A stretch of DNA of 64,000 nucleotides from Echinarachnius parma (taxonomy: Eukaryota; Echinodermata; Echinoidea; Clypeasteroida; Echinarachniidae): NCBI GenBank assembly GCA_037951105.1, contig JBAMJV010003975.1, positions 62,001-126,000 on the forward strand. The letters are read 5' to 3'. The translations under genes were made by a program, and so were the position numbers. Shown one piece after another: positions 11,933 to 24,553 of this stretch (its first letter is position 1; each line of letters opens with the position of its first letter). The notes under the pieces were generated by a model. It saw only the letters and a list, made by a program, of their open reading frames with translations. It ran no database searches and was not told where the DNA came from.

Positions 11933-12267
11933 GCAAACAGCAGTTAACATTCTTTATACCTGTTACCTACTAGATTTTGCAATTTAGTATTAATACAAGA
12001 CCTACAAATGTACATGTACCAGGTTTCCATCTCTAGGCAAAGGGTTAAAGTAAAACAATCTCAGAATAAACCAAGAATTTCACAATGCATGCACATACCT
12101 TGTATGGATATGCGGGACAGTATTCCATTTAAAGATATTTTTTGATGTATAAACAAATTGTTGAAATTAATAATAATATTTCTCTAATAGTGTTTTTCAA
12201 AACTTTGGCATATGTCCTATTACTATTAATTTCTTTTAAAGCAAGTTACAGCAAAAAAAATCATTGG

Positions 12268-13333
12268 TCAGGCAGAGATGCCAAGTAGTACGTTTTTGCC
12301 ATATTTAGTACGTTTTTTTGATGTAAATCAGGGCTGTGAGATCTCCGATTTTACGCGGAATTCTGATTTTTTTTTTCCTCAAACAGCAATCTTCATTTTC
12401 TGATTCCCCCCCCCCCCCCGATCCGATCCCATCATGATTCAAGAATTTGCCGATCTGATTTTTCGATCCGATCATCAAGGTCGGTTACAGTACTAAGCTA
12501 AGTCACCATCTGGATACCCTCTACCATGGAATGTATGGGCAATTGAATTTGAAGATTTGATTTCACAAAAACTTTTTCAGCTCTTCATAACTGAAACGAA
12601 CTTGATTTCACTACAAACTGTGATAGTTGTCTGGTGTTATTTCGACCTGTCACTAGCAAATACCAGGTTCCAGGCAGCAGATTATATTGAAAAGCACACT
12701 GGTTGTCCTAGATGTCAAGTTTCAAGCCTCAGGTATCAAGGTATGAAACAATTCTGTAAAAAATAAAAAATAAATTATCCAAAAACCAACCATTTTAAAT
12801 TGAAAGAAATGGTTTCCAAAATTAGCCTAGATTGCACCAGAGAGCATCTAGAACCCCAGAGCTCTAGGACTCCGGCCTAAGGGACTTCGCGCTTCGCTCA
12901 AGCACTTTTCATTTCAGATTTTTTCAGATTTTTTTTCAATCTTGCTCTCACACCCCTGGTAAATACGGCAGTACGTTCATCATTCTTTTTTTTTCTTTTT
13001 TTTTCTTTCTTTCCTTCTCCTTCCCACCATATAGTAACGGTGAAAATGGCAAAAGAATTAGGTTGAACCTGAAAAACTATTATTAAAGTTATAAATTGGA
13101 AATATATTTATAAGCAAAACAAACTCATAAAACGCTGTGTGATTGACTGAATCAACTTTATATTAACGCAAACGTAAAGAGTATTTTTGCTGCGCGAAAA
13201 TAACTTCGCGAAAAAATATGATTTTTTAGTACGTTGGCTGCACTGAAAATACTTTTTTGGGGTCCAAAATACTGTTTTTTAGAGCTCAGATTACTTTTTT
13301 TGGTTTGTGAAGGTTGGCATCTCTGGTCAGGCA
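12268..13333. mobile_element. TIR element (GGTCAGGCAGAGATGCCAA ends) split by a nested insertion
   Basis: GGTCAGGCAGAGATGCCAA at the left is inverted at the right as TTGGCATCTCTGGTCAGGC. TAGTACGTTTTT-type sequence lies inside both ends. A second TIR element at 12329-12958 sits within it. No transposase ORF. Confidence 0.7.
12329..12958. mobile_element. Nested hAT-like element (CAGGGCTGTGAGATC / CTCACACCCCTG ends)
   Basis: It starts CAGGGCTGTGAG and ends CTCACACCCCTG. The hexamer GTAAAT directly abuts both ends, consistent with all or part of a target-site duplication. CAGGG termini are typical of hAT elements, whose duplications are 8 bp. Only six bases match here, so the class is tentative. 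A poly-C run of 14 lies inside. Confidence 0.6.
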
Positions 13334-14071
13334 AATTGAAAATAAAAAGTCCTCAAAAGATTACCTTTACATTTCTGAGGGAACATGAAACAAAAACATA
13401 AAGAAAGTGTAATTATCTGCCCTCAAAAAAATCAAACCAGAAAATGCAGAGAATGTTACTATTGAATTAACTGCAATATCTTAATTGTATTTTTACCCCA
13501 TTGCCATATATAAGTCTTGTTTTTAAATCATTCAATTTGTATACACTGTACAAGTATTTCTTTGAATATATTTATTTTGTTTATTTTTTTTCCATTACCA
13601 CATTTAAAGTGCTTATTACAAAATGTCATAGATAATGAAAACGAGAAGACATGGTCTAAGATCTTGATAAAAATATAAGAAAGTGTACAATGTATATGTT
13701 TCACTTTCACAGGTGTGCACAAATTAGGTCTGCTTTGAGGTGCCGAAGGTGCTTATCACTTTTTAATCTAGTTTTACCAGTTAGTAGACTTGCACTTATA
13801 TTAAATTGTATGCTGACCTTTTTAACGTGTACCAGCAAAATACTGGACTAGTTTTTTTCGAGGAGTTGGCAAGCTTTTTAATAAGATCATGGGTTATTTA
13901 GGAGTTGACCTACATAAAATTGTGGAACTCATAACAATGACAAGAAATGTCACAAGTTTGTCAAAATATTCATTGAAATAAGAGCAAATATTTGCCTATT
14001 TACATTTTGTTTTTGAACCCATTAAAAGATAAGGTTTAGGAGTTGACCTACATACAGTATATATATTGGTG

Positions 14072-14280
14072 GAGAAAGAGAATTAGGGCGCTACTCACTT
14101 TTTTGTACTTCAGAGATAATCAAGTTCATAGTTTTGAACCCGTAGAAACCAAATTTAGCTCTTTTTAAAAAATTTTGATAGATATTGAAAATCATCTGAA
14201 AATTGACATTACATAGAGAAGGATCCAACGTACAAGATAGGAACTCAGTTTAGCCCTCCCAAAAAAATATTTTGCATGAT
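14072..14280. mobile_element. MITE family K, decayed copy
   Basis: The left end GAAAGAGAATTAGGGCGCTA and a trailing TTTAGCCCTCCC form weak inverted ends. ACTTCAGAGATAATCAAGTT matches other family K interiors in opposite orientation. Confidence 0.4.
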
Positions 14281-14442
14281 AATGCCAGCATCATTTTTAT
14301 TTACAATATATATACTTGACAACAAAATCTAGTATGATGTAAAGTTTGTGTAGATGCGAAAGGTTGTATGAACCAATAACATTGCCTTTAAATCTCATCA
14401 GGAGTGTGTGTACATGTACATTATGCATTATATTGTCAGGTG

Positions 14443-14678
14443 ATAGTGATAAGGGCATTAAAGCAGTGTTTTGCTAAATTGAGTTACATGCATACCATGC
14501 ATCTTGTAGATCGAGGCTTCCTCTATTTAAAGCCGAATTTCCAGGTAACAATTATCTATAGTTTGTGAAATCATTACATTTGGTTTCTACATTGTTCCCA
14601 ATCTTAAATTAACATGATTAACTCAGAAACTGTACAAGAAGTGACCTAGCTAGAGCCCTTCTTTTACTCATTCGGTGA
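14443..14678. mobile_element. MITE family K, copy
   Basis: It carries AGGGCATTAAAGCAGTG, TTTTGCTAAATTGAGTTA, then TTAACTCAGAAACTG and AGTGACCTAGCTAGAGCCC, in the same order as the 16436 copy. Confidence 0.5.
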
Positions 14679-14700
14679 TATAATCTGCACTCTCTAATAT

Positions 14701-14983
14701 ACCCCTTTCACAGTGGCCTGATTGTAATTGGGTGCATCCAGACGCAACGGCCACTGAATGGTCGATAGGAGAAATTTAGCTTAGAAAGAAGAGAATTAGG
14801 CGCAAAATTTGCACGTGATATCGCTGGCAGAGGCTCGCCGAGCGAATCAATTTCTCTGGTGAAATTACCTTAGTATGAATGGTACACGCGAGCACGCGTC
14901 GGATTCACCTTTGCAATACATAAGCCCAATTCTATCAATATTTTTCATCAGTGTTTTACTGATAGAGCCACTATGAAAAGGGT
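14701..14983. mobile_element. TIR element (ACCCCTTTCACAGTGGC / GCCACTATGAAAAGGGT)
   Basis: Short inverted ends bracket 283 bp. The left portion (GGTCGATAGGAG to AGAAAGAAGAGAATTAGGCG) is paralleled at 28328-28460, a truncated relative. No ORF. Confidence 0.7.
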
Positions 14984-15967
14984 CTCGGTCGAGAGTAAAC
15001 ATCTTCACAGTCGCAGTGCATCAGGGAGGTGATGCCTGTTTGAAGTCAGGGTTGCCCTTGAATTCAAGACAATGTGATTTGCACATAGCACATGCATTCA
15101 AGATCACAACCCCCCCTGCTATAGACATGCGGCACAGATGTTTCCAATTATTTCCTGCCGCGGGATGATTACTAATCCACCTGTGTTGTTGCGAGAAGCT
15201 TGCCTAGACATTGTTACGGGGTACGGGGTACGGTAGTGTGCCATTTTTTCCCAGCCCCTGCATGGACGCATACACGTCAAGTCATCCTTCCAAAGTACAT
15301 TATCTATCGTATACTCAGAATGAACTTTAACCGAAGAACATTGCTAGTAACTATGATTCACACATGTATGATACAGTACTATTTATGTGTCAATTCTCCC
15401 CAGATAACAAATCAGCATACAGCCACAAAAGGCTACAGTCATGTAAATATATGACTTTGCATGCATGCGCACAAATCGTGCTTCGGCAACTTTGTGCCAG
15501 TTTCCGTTCAGATGAAATTAGACACAGGAATGAAAAGTGTAATAACAACAGCCTCACCTTATTAAAGCAATACAGAAAAAAAATACAAAGTCTTTATTGG
15601 GCTATGGAAAATCTAAATTTACTAAATGTAAGATTTGTTCTTGTTATTTGGTAAAAATATGATTTTCCAATCCTGACCCTGCAATGTTGATAATTATCTT
15701 GATTCTAGTAGGGAACAGGTTAACAATTTTTTTGGCATGGACATATTATCAATTTGAGTACATAATCAATATATTAAAATAGTACATTATCAATTTGATA
15801 TCTAGGCGGTGGTTATTTCAGTAGACTTTTCTAGATTACTGTAGAATGGATTAGTGCAGAAAAGTCAGCACTTGGTGTTTGTTCACAGATCCTTCCTCTC
15901 TCTGTACAGGTTCGTTTTACATGTAATATCCTGTTGAGTGATTCACGCTAACCAATTATGTTTTTGG

Positions 15968-16391
15968 TTTAAAGGGGACCACCAGGCAAAGAACAACACA
16001 TAATAATATGTTTTGGTACCGTTTTGTGATATCAAATAGATACCCAACATTTTGCAAAGGGTTGTGTAATTCATTAACAAAGCAATTAATTACCACCACG
16101 GAACCACTATTATTTCCTGGTTCCGTACGGGCCAAACATTTGCGAGTGCGCCAATGCTATTCACGCGTACGTTTGGAGACAATAGAACCCCGGACGATTG
16201 GTTCGCTCTGGACAAAGTAGTCTTCGTTCATGCAGACCAATTAACGCATGCTTTAGAATGGTGATGTGTTTTTCAATTATATATTTGTTTTCTGGAAACA
16301 TATTTTTGTGAACTTGTTGATGGAATGGACTACTAAAGATGTTACCTTTCATTTATAAAAATATTATTTTTGGGTGGTGGTACCCTTTAAC
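15968..16391 (+). mobile_element. MITE family C (TTTAAAGGGGACCACCA ends), copy 1
   Basis: The left end TTTAAAGGGGACCACCAGGC and the right end GGGTGGTGGTACCCTTTAA are inverted repeats. A second copy lies in the opposite orientation at 34731-35029. Confidence 0.85.
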
Positions 16392-16435
16392 TTTGTATAA
16401 AAGGCAGGCAGACTGTTCATATACATGTCAGTATA

Positions 16436-16668
16436 AAGAGTGAGAAGGTCGTGAGAAGTAGATTTTGGGCTAAATTGAGTTAAACTGTATTCTATCTTGC
16501 AGGTTGGAGCCTTTTCTATAGATGTGATATCAAATTTGCAGGTCATAATCATTTCTAATATTGGAAAAAATGTATCAAAAATTAAAGAGAGCTACTGTAT
16601 GATATTTGGTGTCATGATTATCTCAAAAGTACAAAAAGTGACTTAGCGCCCCTCTCTTCCTCACCTGA
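16436..16668. mobile_element. MITE family K, copy
   Basis: It contains GGGCTAAATTGAGTTAAACT, TTATCTCAAAAGTAC and AGTGACTTAGCGCCCCTCTC, the best preserved right end of this family in the window. Confidence 0.5.
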
Positions 16669-16929
16669 CCATGGCATAGACACAACAGGTGGTTTGATGT
16701 AGACCCACAAATAGAAAATGATTAACCCCTGATAAGAATGTTGATAAGTGCTAACTTTATATACAACTTCCATGACAAGGCTTGAGATATCAATTAATTT
16801 GTTGTCACTGATGACCCAGTTATGCACCAAGTAATTTTATATTAGATTTTACTCATTATATGTGGAGCCATACAGCTAAAGATACATATATGTGGAAAGT
16901 TGTTTGAATATTGTAGGCTCAAAAGTGCT

Positions 16930-17310
16930 GTAGTGGAAAAGATAAAATCCGGGGTGGGGGTAGGTATGTGCCGCCTCAGGGTTCCAATGTAGGGGGATCC
17001 GGAGCGAATCGACATATTTGAAAGGGGGGTCTCACGAGCTGATCCCCGGCGCCACGCTTGCAAGGGGGGACTCCGGCGGCTGATGGAATTCACTACCAGC
17101 GGACAAAGTGGAACGGGGCAGACTGGCCAATATTTAGGATTCTGGGGGTCTCTGGAATGGCGGAACGGCTAATATTTGGATTTTGGGGGTCTCCGGAACA
17201 AAAATTTGAGCTGAAAAGGGGGCCAACTATTATAGTGGCAGGTATAGGGAGTACCCTCCCCCCCCCCCCCCCCCCCCCACCCCCCGGGATAAAATTGTTT
17301 GTGACTGACA
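16930..17310 (+). repeat. GC-rich repeat island with poly-C run
   Basis: Composition changes sharply to GC-rich. A unit like GGCGGAACGGCTAATATTTG is tandemly doubled (17105-17205) with GGGGGTCTC motifs, followed by a run of 21 C at 17258-17278. The overlapping ORFs on both strands look compositional, not genic. Confidence 0.55.
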
Positions 17311-19980
17311 ATTTTGGGTTAAAACCTTTCAGATTTTTAGGTTCTGCTCTCCGTACTTGCTCACATCAAATAAGAAATATTCCTAGTATGTTCTAAATAC
17401 TGTAGAAACACAAGCTAATATAGAAGTTCTGTAATTTGGCAACTGGGGCGGGTACATACAGAGTGTTAGTGCAATCTCAGCGATACTTAACCTATTTGCG
17501 TGGAATTGTCGGCTTATTTTCTGCATTTAAAAATTCAGTTTATGCCATCTAAACCTTCTTTTAAATTATTTCAAAGATATCATTCAGGACCAATATTCAT
17601 GATTTCCATGTACATTTTCCCAAACTGTGTTAGATGTAAACCATTAAACAAGTCTGCAATACATACATGTCTTCGGATGCCAATTCAGGCAAATAAAAAT
17701 GTTGCATCGACCCCTTGTGTACAGAAATCTGGTTGGATATATACAAAGGGACTTCAGAATCTCAAAGGAAATAGGTTAATATAATTATTTTGCCATATTC
17801 CTACAGTAGGTTTAAATTTTTGAGCCCTCTGTTTCAATGCTTAGTTCTTACTCCATTCCCAGAATAGCAATGATTCAGTAATATCTGTATGCATAGAATT
17901 TTAGTCAGTGAACATTGTTTAAAACAAATTGTTTCATCATTTCTCAAACATTAAATATGTGGAAGGCCTATTCTAAAATAAATAAATTTGATTGTGAAAA
18001 GGTAAACAAAAAACAGTTTGTAATTATTTTTCTCCTCAAGATATCATATTCTCGTTGATAATTTCCTTTTCGACTTAACGTGCATTGTAACTGTAAATGA
18101 TTGAATGACGGAACAGAAGTGACCAAATATTGTTTACCACCTTGGGGGCGGCATTATGATATTGCAGCGATTGAGAAAATTGTTGTGATTACAAACTCGG
18201 GTCAGAAAAATTATGGAGGAAAAAAGGTTGAGAGGTTTTTGCCTAGGGGGCAAGCGATGCTTTTCTCGTCAATTTTCATAAGAAGGGCAGAGCCTCAGAG
18301 GGAAGATGAAAAGATAAGTGTGGAGGAGGTGAAGGAGGAGGAGATAGATGATGATGATGATGAAAGTGTTTTTGTAGTACGGAGGGCATCGCAGGCATAT
18401 AGGTCCCTATTATAACACCTTTCTATCTCTCCAAGAAGATGAGATGTTTCTCTAACCAAGAAGTACATGTAACCTTCATGTAGGATTGCCAGTTTATCAA
18501 GTTATTTAAATCAAATGGTTAATGTCCATCTTTCCGAGTGGAGTAGAAAACAAACAAACAAACATTAACAACTCAAACATAAAAAAACAATATTGTAGCA
18601 TTTTGTGTAACTTTGCACTCTATCACTCAACGCTTTTTCAGTACTGTTCATCAGCTTTTATAGAAAGAAGATTATTTTCTAGATGTGATGTTGAGATGCT
18701 CAGGACTACCCTCTCCACATTATCATGAATCTTGTAGCTTTATGATGAATGGATATTGCTTACCGGAGCTGTATAGCTCGCTCCTTGCTAGCCTTTTGAC
18801 AGGGCTTCACATCTAAAATGGCACGAACGACTGGTGAGAACGTCCATATCACACAAGCAGTGGCAGCCACAAGGCCTTTACACATCTGCCTTCCCCTCTC
18901 CTGAATTCCTCTTCCATTATGGTAGATAAATATTAATTCCTCTACCATTATGGTAGATGTTTATCTAGTATAAGACACAAGCATTGACATATATTGGTTC
19001 AACATTGTGTTGTGTTTGCGCAAGTTTTTTTTTGACCAGCAAAGCGACGGTGAAACTCATTGGTCAAATCTCGCAGAACTTTTATATCAATAATTGATGT
19101 TGAGCAGTTCGGATGGGAAAAGGCCTCGTTGCTGCAGCTCCCCCTATGCGCCACTGTTTTATACTGTTTATTTATTTCACCGGTCATTTCTAACATGTAG
19201 ACACGGGGACTTGTCGCAAGGCTAGCTTCTTGCCAGAGGGATGCTTTGATTTGGATGTTTATGGTCAGGCAAGATGCGACCAACCCCTAAAGCCCCACAT
19301 GCACACTTCTTTAAATGTCTTGTGGGGGATTCTAAGACATTCATTGTTTAATAAATGGGGGCTATTTCAAGTTGATGCGCAAATACTGTCCTGTTGATGT
19401 CCTAATCCAGATCTTGTATTCGTACTGATTCCTTGTGGTTCACCTAAAATAATTGCCACTAATGGCACGGTCACACATATGTGACGCAGGCCCTTGCATT
19501 GAAAATGAATTTTAAAAATGGAAAATAAAATCATCAGTGCGTCGTTGTGCGCCCAACTTTCGTGCATTCACAAAAAATCCTGACGCACACTGCGAATGAG
19601 AACGAATGCATATAGCGTTGGTCCAGCGTGCTTGACACATGAGTAACGAATGCTGATGCACAGCTAGCGAACGACAACGTGCATGCCGTGCATTGTGCAT
19701 ATATATGACTGGGGCATAAGGGACTGGGGCTTCAATACTCGGCAAGGTTTCATGACCTGCAAATTGGACTTAGAGGGCTCCAGGGAAAGGTAGACTGAAG
19801 TGTTTGTGAACATGAATATTATACCTGTAGGGCTACAGGTAGGATTATCATACATGTATAGCCCTTGCTTTACCTTGCTCTTTGCTAATTTATTGGGAAA
19901 TGAATGATACAAATGGGATGATCTCTTTGAGGGATTGGCTCCTATTTCTTTTACAGTTTTAATGGGAAGGTTTTGTTGCG

Positions 19981-20495
19981 GTACACTGTTAAAACGCTGT
20001 GTAAAAAAACGCTGTGTAAAAATGGTTGTTGAATCTTTTTATACAACCTTAGGTGTAGCATGATTAGTTGTAGAAAGAAGGGTTGTGTAAAGCGGCCATT
20101 GTTCAAGCGTTGATTAAACGTGTTAAATCACGTGATAGTTTCGACCGCGAAATCATCGCGACAAAACCCTTTTTGTCCCACTGCAAACCAAGCGAAACGA
20201 GATAGCGACGAGGTAGTGTGTTAGTCTTATAACCCAAAGGTCCCCGGTTCGATTCCAACTTTGCCGTTTTATAGTACAATCATTTTTGTATTTGCCATTT
20301 CAACAACAGGGTTGTTTAAAATCTATTCTAAACAATGGTTGTATACAAAATTAAAACAACAGTTGTGTAAACTTTAAACAACTGTGGTTGTTGAATGTTT
20401 TCAACAAGAGTTGGATGGTTCATATGTTAAACAGCGGTTGTAGAAAATTTTCAACAAGTTGTTGAATTTGTTTACACAGCGTTTTAACAGTGTAC
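19981..20495. mobile_element. MITE with perfect 25 bp TIRs and an internal tRNA relic
   Basis: Positions 19981-20005 (GTACACTGTTAAAACGCTGT then GTAAA) are the exact reverse complement of 20471-20495. If the outer TA is the target duplication, the element proper begins CACTGTTAAAACG, as in Tc1/mariner-type MITEs. Inside are many short ACAACC and GGTTGT inverted motifs and a tRNA-like segment at 20203-20266. Confidence 0.85.
20203..20266 (+). other. tRNA-like relic with A-box and B-box, Met-like
   Basis: The B-box GGTTCGATTCC (20246-20256) is perfect and an A-box-like TAGCGACGAGG lies at 20203. The middle GTTAGTCTTATAA resembles the anticodon arm of tRNA-Met with CAT changed to TAT. Acceptor, anticodon and T stems pair poorly, so a working tRNA is unlikely. 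It could still bind TFIIIC. Confidence 0.5.
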
Positions 20496-21107
20496 GATAT
20501 AAGAGGGGGCTAGAGACTGAAGAAAGTAAGTAGTGTGCACACAAAACAGACAAACAAAAATATCCTCGTTGCTTAATATATCCTCGTGTTGACACGTTTT
20601 TTTATGCAACAGAATTTTCAGCAACATGCATGGTTATAAAGTAATATTGTTAGCCTTTGTAATGTTTGCAGCATTTTCTAAATATGTGAGATTTCAAGCA
20701 TCGAAACCTATTGAATTCCTAAGGGAACTGTGCTATTGATATCACCATCAATGGGTGTTTGAGCTCTAGCCAATACTAGTTTAATAAATTTGCCTTTTCT
20801 TCGATGATTGCTTTTTTTTGCAATAGCGTCACCCACTACTTGAGGTGATGTGAAAGTGTCTTCATTTGTTTCTTTTTGCTGAGCTGTGCCGTTGTGCTGT
20901 GTGGAAATCAAGAACACCTCAGGAATAATAAAATACAAAATAAAAAACCCTCATTGAAATTGAATAAAGCTAGAGAGTGGATCGAGAGCATCATGCTGTT
21001 GAGGTTAAACATGTGCCAATGATACACCTCCAATTTAATAGCAGTTCTAGTTACGGATATTCATGCCAAATTTATTATCTTGGTCGCAGTGCCGAGTTGA
21101 ATTTATA

Positions 21108-21358
21108 AAGGCCCAGTCACATTTCACTGGATAGCGTAAACTGGTGCCCCACGAATAGGACATTTACAAAATCAAATTATCCAGCGGTGAAAGTCGTCTC
21201 CATTGCTTCATGCACAGAACATTCCGCTGGATAGAACGATGTACATTGCCTGACAAGGAGCGGACAAGAAACGCATACGAATGGAGACGAACGGATTGAA
21301 AATGTTACACTCCGCCGAGCATCCGTTTACGCTATCCGGTGATATGTGACCGCGCCTT
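21108..21358. mobile_element. MITE (AGGCCCAGTCACATTTCACT ends)
   Basis: The left arm AGTCACATTTCACTGGATAG then CGTAAAC is matched inverted at the right by GTTTACGCTATCCGGTGATA then TGTGAC. Total is about 250 bp with extra internal ATCCAGCGG-type inverted motifs. Confidence 0.8.
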
Positions 21359-21940
21359 CAGCAATATAGGACTGTGAGAGGGTGTGTTCTCATCATTCAT
21401 TGAGCTCTTTCTTGCCTAATAAATTCACGAAGACCCCAAGAATCGAAAACCCATTTAAATCAAATAAAGCTAGAGTGCTTTCTTTACTTGTTTTTTTAAG
21501 TTTGTCAATGATGCACTTTGAAGTTATATAGTAGCTAAAGTTTGATAGCCTTTCAATTGATTATTTTGGTCCCAGGAGTAGAATTTAAGCAATTGGGGGA
21601 AACTGCTAGAAAGATAAATACTCATCTGTCTAAGATATTCCTTGCGTAATTCAGAACTACAGTATGTACAGTGTTGTACCTCAATAATTGAACACCCATT
21701 GAAATCCAATTAAAGCTGGATATCTTTCTAAGTACTGGCTTGTTGAAAATGCTCATTGTAAATGAGGTGAAGTTTGACATTCTGTCAAGTGATTATTGGT
21801 CACAGTGCTCTGTTGAATCTGCAACTTGGAGAGACTGCGAGGTACATGTATTATCATCTGTTCTATTTTCCTCACCAATATCAGAAATACATTGATCAGG
21901 AATTGAAAATCCATTGAAATCAAGCTTTCTAATCAAGTAC

Positions 21941-22440
21941 TAGGGGTGTTTCACAAGTTGAGCTTAGATTTATGTAGCAGTCACACCGCCAAACCGAATC
22001 CAAACCGACACGAGACCGAATAATTCGGGGACGTTCGGGGTGCTAGCGGTTTGGTGTCGGACTGGTATGGGGAATTGTCGGTCTCTTTTGTTGTGACTGC
22101 TAACCCTGGTTCGGTCTCTTGTCGGTGCCCGATATAGTGGAAGTTCGGTCTGGTTTCGGTTTGTATTCGGTTTGGCGGTGTGACTGCTACATCTTGAAAG
22201 TTATGGAAAGCCATTTGTAGTCTTGGGATTACAAATTATTCATATATTTCATATATTTGAGACTTTAATTTATTTTACATAATAATACTATTCGATCTTG
22301 ATCTTGTGAATAGATTAAATAGTTATTTTTTAAACACAATCTAATGTTGTATTTAAAGAATAATGTATAAATTGTACATAGCAAATAATGCCTTTCCATG
22401 ATTTTAAGTCCAACAAAGGATCGTTGTGAAACACCCCCTG
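21941..22440. mobile_element. MITE family E (AGGGGGTGTTTCACA ends), split by a nested MITE
   Basis: It starts AGGGGTGTTTCACAAGTTG and ends TTGTGAAACACCCCCTG. The interior GTTATGGAAAGCCATT matches copies at 31755 and 56041. Between about 21973 and 22191 it is interrupted by an unrelated palindromic element. Confidence 0.85.
21973..22191. mobile_element. Nested MITE (TGTAGCAGTCACACCGCC ends)
   Basis: TGTAGCAGTCACACCGCCAA with CCGAA is inverted perfectly at the right end as TTCGGTTTGGCGGTGTGACT with GCTACA. The body is full of CGGTCT and CCGA motifs. It lies inside the family E element. Confidence 0.9.
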
Positions 22441-22469
22441 GTTGTTTACAAAGGATCTTGCTAACTTGT

Positions 22470-22602
22470 AGACAAACCTGTGTGTAGTCACCACAGAAGT
22501 AAAGAAGTGGCTACTGTAGGCAGGTGACCTCTATCTACAGGTTCCATAACATTGGGTTTTTTTCTCTGCAAGGTGGCCACTAAGACAGGTTTGACTGTAC
22601 CA
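22470..22602. mobile_element. MITE family G (CAAACCTGTGTRTAGTGACC), copy
   Basis: ACAAACCTGTGTGTAGTCACC at the left and AAGACAGGTTTGACTGTA at the right are inverted. Copies at 25688 and 41969 share CAGGTTCCATAAC inside. Confidence 0.7.
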
Positions 22603-22962
22603 AGCTGAAGTTCGATATTCTGTCAATTGATTATTTTGGTTACATTGTTCTGTATAAAAAAAAGGGTGGAAAAACTAGAAGTAATTTGGAGGCACTGCGA
22701 AGGGATGTGAATTATCAGCTTTCTTTATGAGCACTGTTTCTTGTCATCGAAGGTAAGACGACCCAGAGAATCGAAAACTCATTGAAATCCAATATAGCTG
22801 GAGAGCTTCCACGGTCATTTGGTAACGGTTGCTAATGATGCTCATGCCCCCGGCAACCGCTGCCAGATGTCTAATGTTTCCAAACTTTATCTCTTTTCCG
22901 TGTTTGTAGCCACTACAATGTATCCACACTGCCTCACGCTCTGATTGCGTAGAGATGTGCTT

Positions 22963-23198
22963 TAAAGGGATCAAGTAACTTGTTTGACACATGTGCCAAA
23001 ACTGACGAAGTGTTGATAAAATGTGTATTTCTGTGATCTGTTTGTATGTCCACTGAGTGATAATTTTTGTATTTCTATGATATGTGTATTTCTGTGATCT
23101 GATATGTCCAGTGAGTGATGTGGGAAAACTCCATGGTTCTATAACTTCAAAGTCATTTTTGTGAATGTTGACAATGTTTAATACTCGATCCCTTTAAA
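22963..23198 (+). mobile_element. MITE family B, shortened copy
   Basis: TTAAAGGGATCAAGTAACTT at the left and ACTCGATCCCTTTAA at the right. A GTGTATTTCTGTGATCTG segment is repeated inside. Shorter than the roughly 385 bp copies. Confidence 0.75.
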
Positions 23199-24553
23199 GG
23201 CACATTATCAGACTGTATTAAGACATGTGATACTCTTTGGTTGGTACAGTAGGTAACGTTCATGCCTTGCTTATTATCGGTATTAGGCTTATCATGATTG
23301 ATTTAAAAGCACTGACTACTAACCGCATCATTAAGTTGCCTTCTCATCTGCAACCCAAACATGTGATGCGTTTACCAGTAATTTCCAGTTGATGTATCGA
23401 AAATATTTATAAGAGAACATGTATCATTAAAGAGGCTTACATATGGAGATATACTGAAAATTAAGATGATTTTAATAAGAAACACTAGAATTGAAAACGT
23501 GAAATAAAATCATTTAGAGGCTTACATCAAAAAATATATCAATACAGACGATCATAAAAAAAAGAATAAGAAACACTGGAATAGTCTATTCTGCATGTTA
23601 TCTGTAATAAATATTTGTAGTTAGTAAAAAGTATAATTTTCTCAGGCACCTAAAAGTAAATGCCCCAATCAGGACTGGTCCCGAAAATGTTGGGGCTAGG
23701 GCCTGGGGCTCATCTTGAATGGGTCAAAACATTAAATATTGCAACTGTTCTTATGTACATGTGTACTTTGCTTGTTATTTTAATCTCTGATAAATTTACT
23801 TTGTCCAAACTATATTTTCTCCTCCCATAAAGCTACATGTATATCAACGCTAAAGAGAGATGACTAATTCTAGTGGCACGCTACCTAATGATATAGATAG
23901 TAGGGCCATCAGTATAATTATGCTTAGTGCTTGTGCATCGTATGCGCAGTTTAATGAACCTTCTTATTGCATCAAGTAATTGCGTGTTTGAGGTTGGTTA
24001 AATGTACGTCTTACGTATGATTGAATTATCTGTTGCAACTGGCAAAATGTGCTGGCAAATTGCAGATCTAGCTGTAATTGGCTTTTCTCCGGAAAACTAC
24101 ATCGGTATTGGCGGCAATATGGCGTGCGTGTAGACAATTTAGCGGATCTCAATCGTCTGCGGAATCGCCCGGAAAATGTTTAATTCCCTACCCTGTATTT
24201 CATGTTGAACACATGTATACAAACTTTATACATGTAGCAAATTGAACACTAGTACTAAATTGGGGACACTAATTTGCTTTATTTCAATTTCAGAAAATAA
24301 AATAAACAAGGGGAGGCAAAATGACTTGCTTTAAACAGACAATGTAGTCTATATGAGATCGTAATTGTTGAATTGGTTGAATCACCATAGCATTTTCATT
24401 TTGATATAGTCTTCATTTACAGAACTTGGTAAAAAATGTAACATGCGTACACTTGATTAAATACAAAGGACTGCACATCAACAAGTTTGTTGTGCTTTTA
24501 ACAGAAACACCTGTATTACAATATGCATTTAATATTTTTAAATATTTTTAAAT

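Noticed and set aside
17058-17396. 112-codon ORF and its minus-strand partner
   Set aside because: Lies in a GC-rich repeat with a poly-C run translated as poly-Pro; open in both strands because of composition.
20203-20266. A functional tRNA gene
   Set aside because: Control boxes are present, but the acceptor, anticodon and T stems pair poorly and it lies inside a transposon; kept only as a relic.
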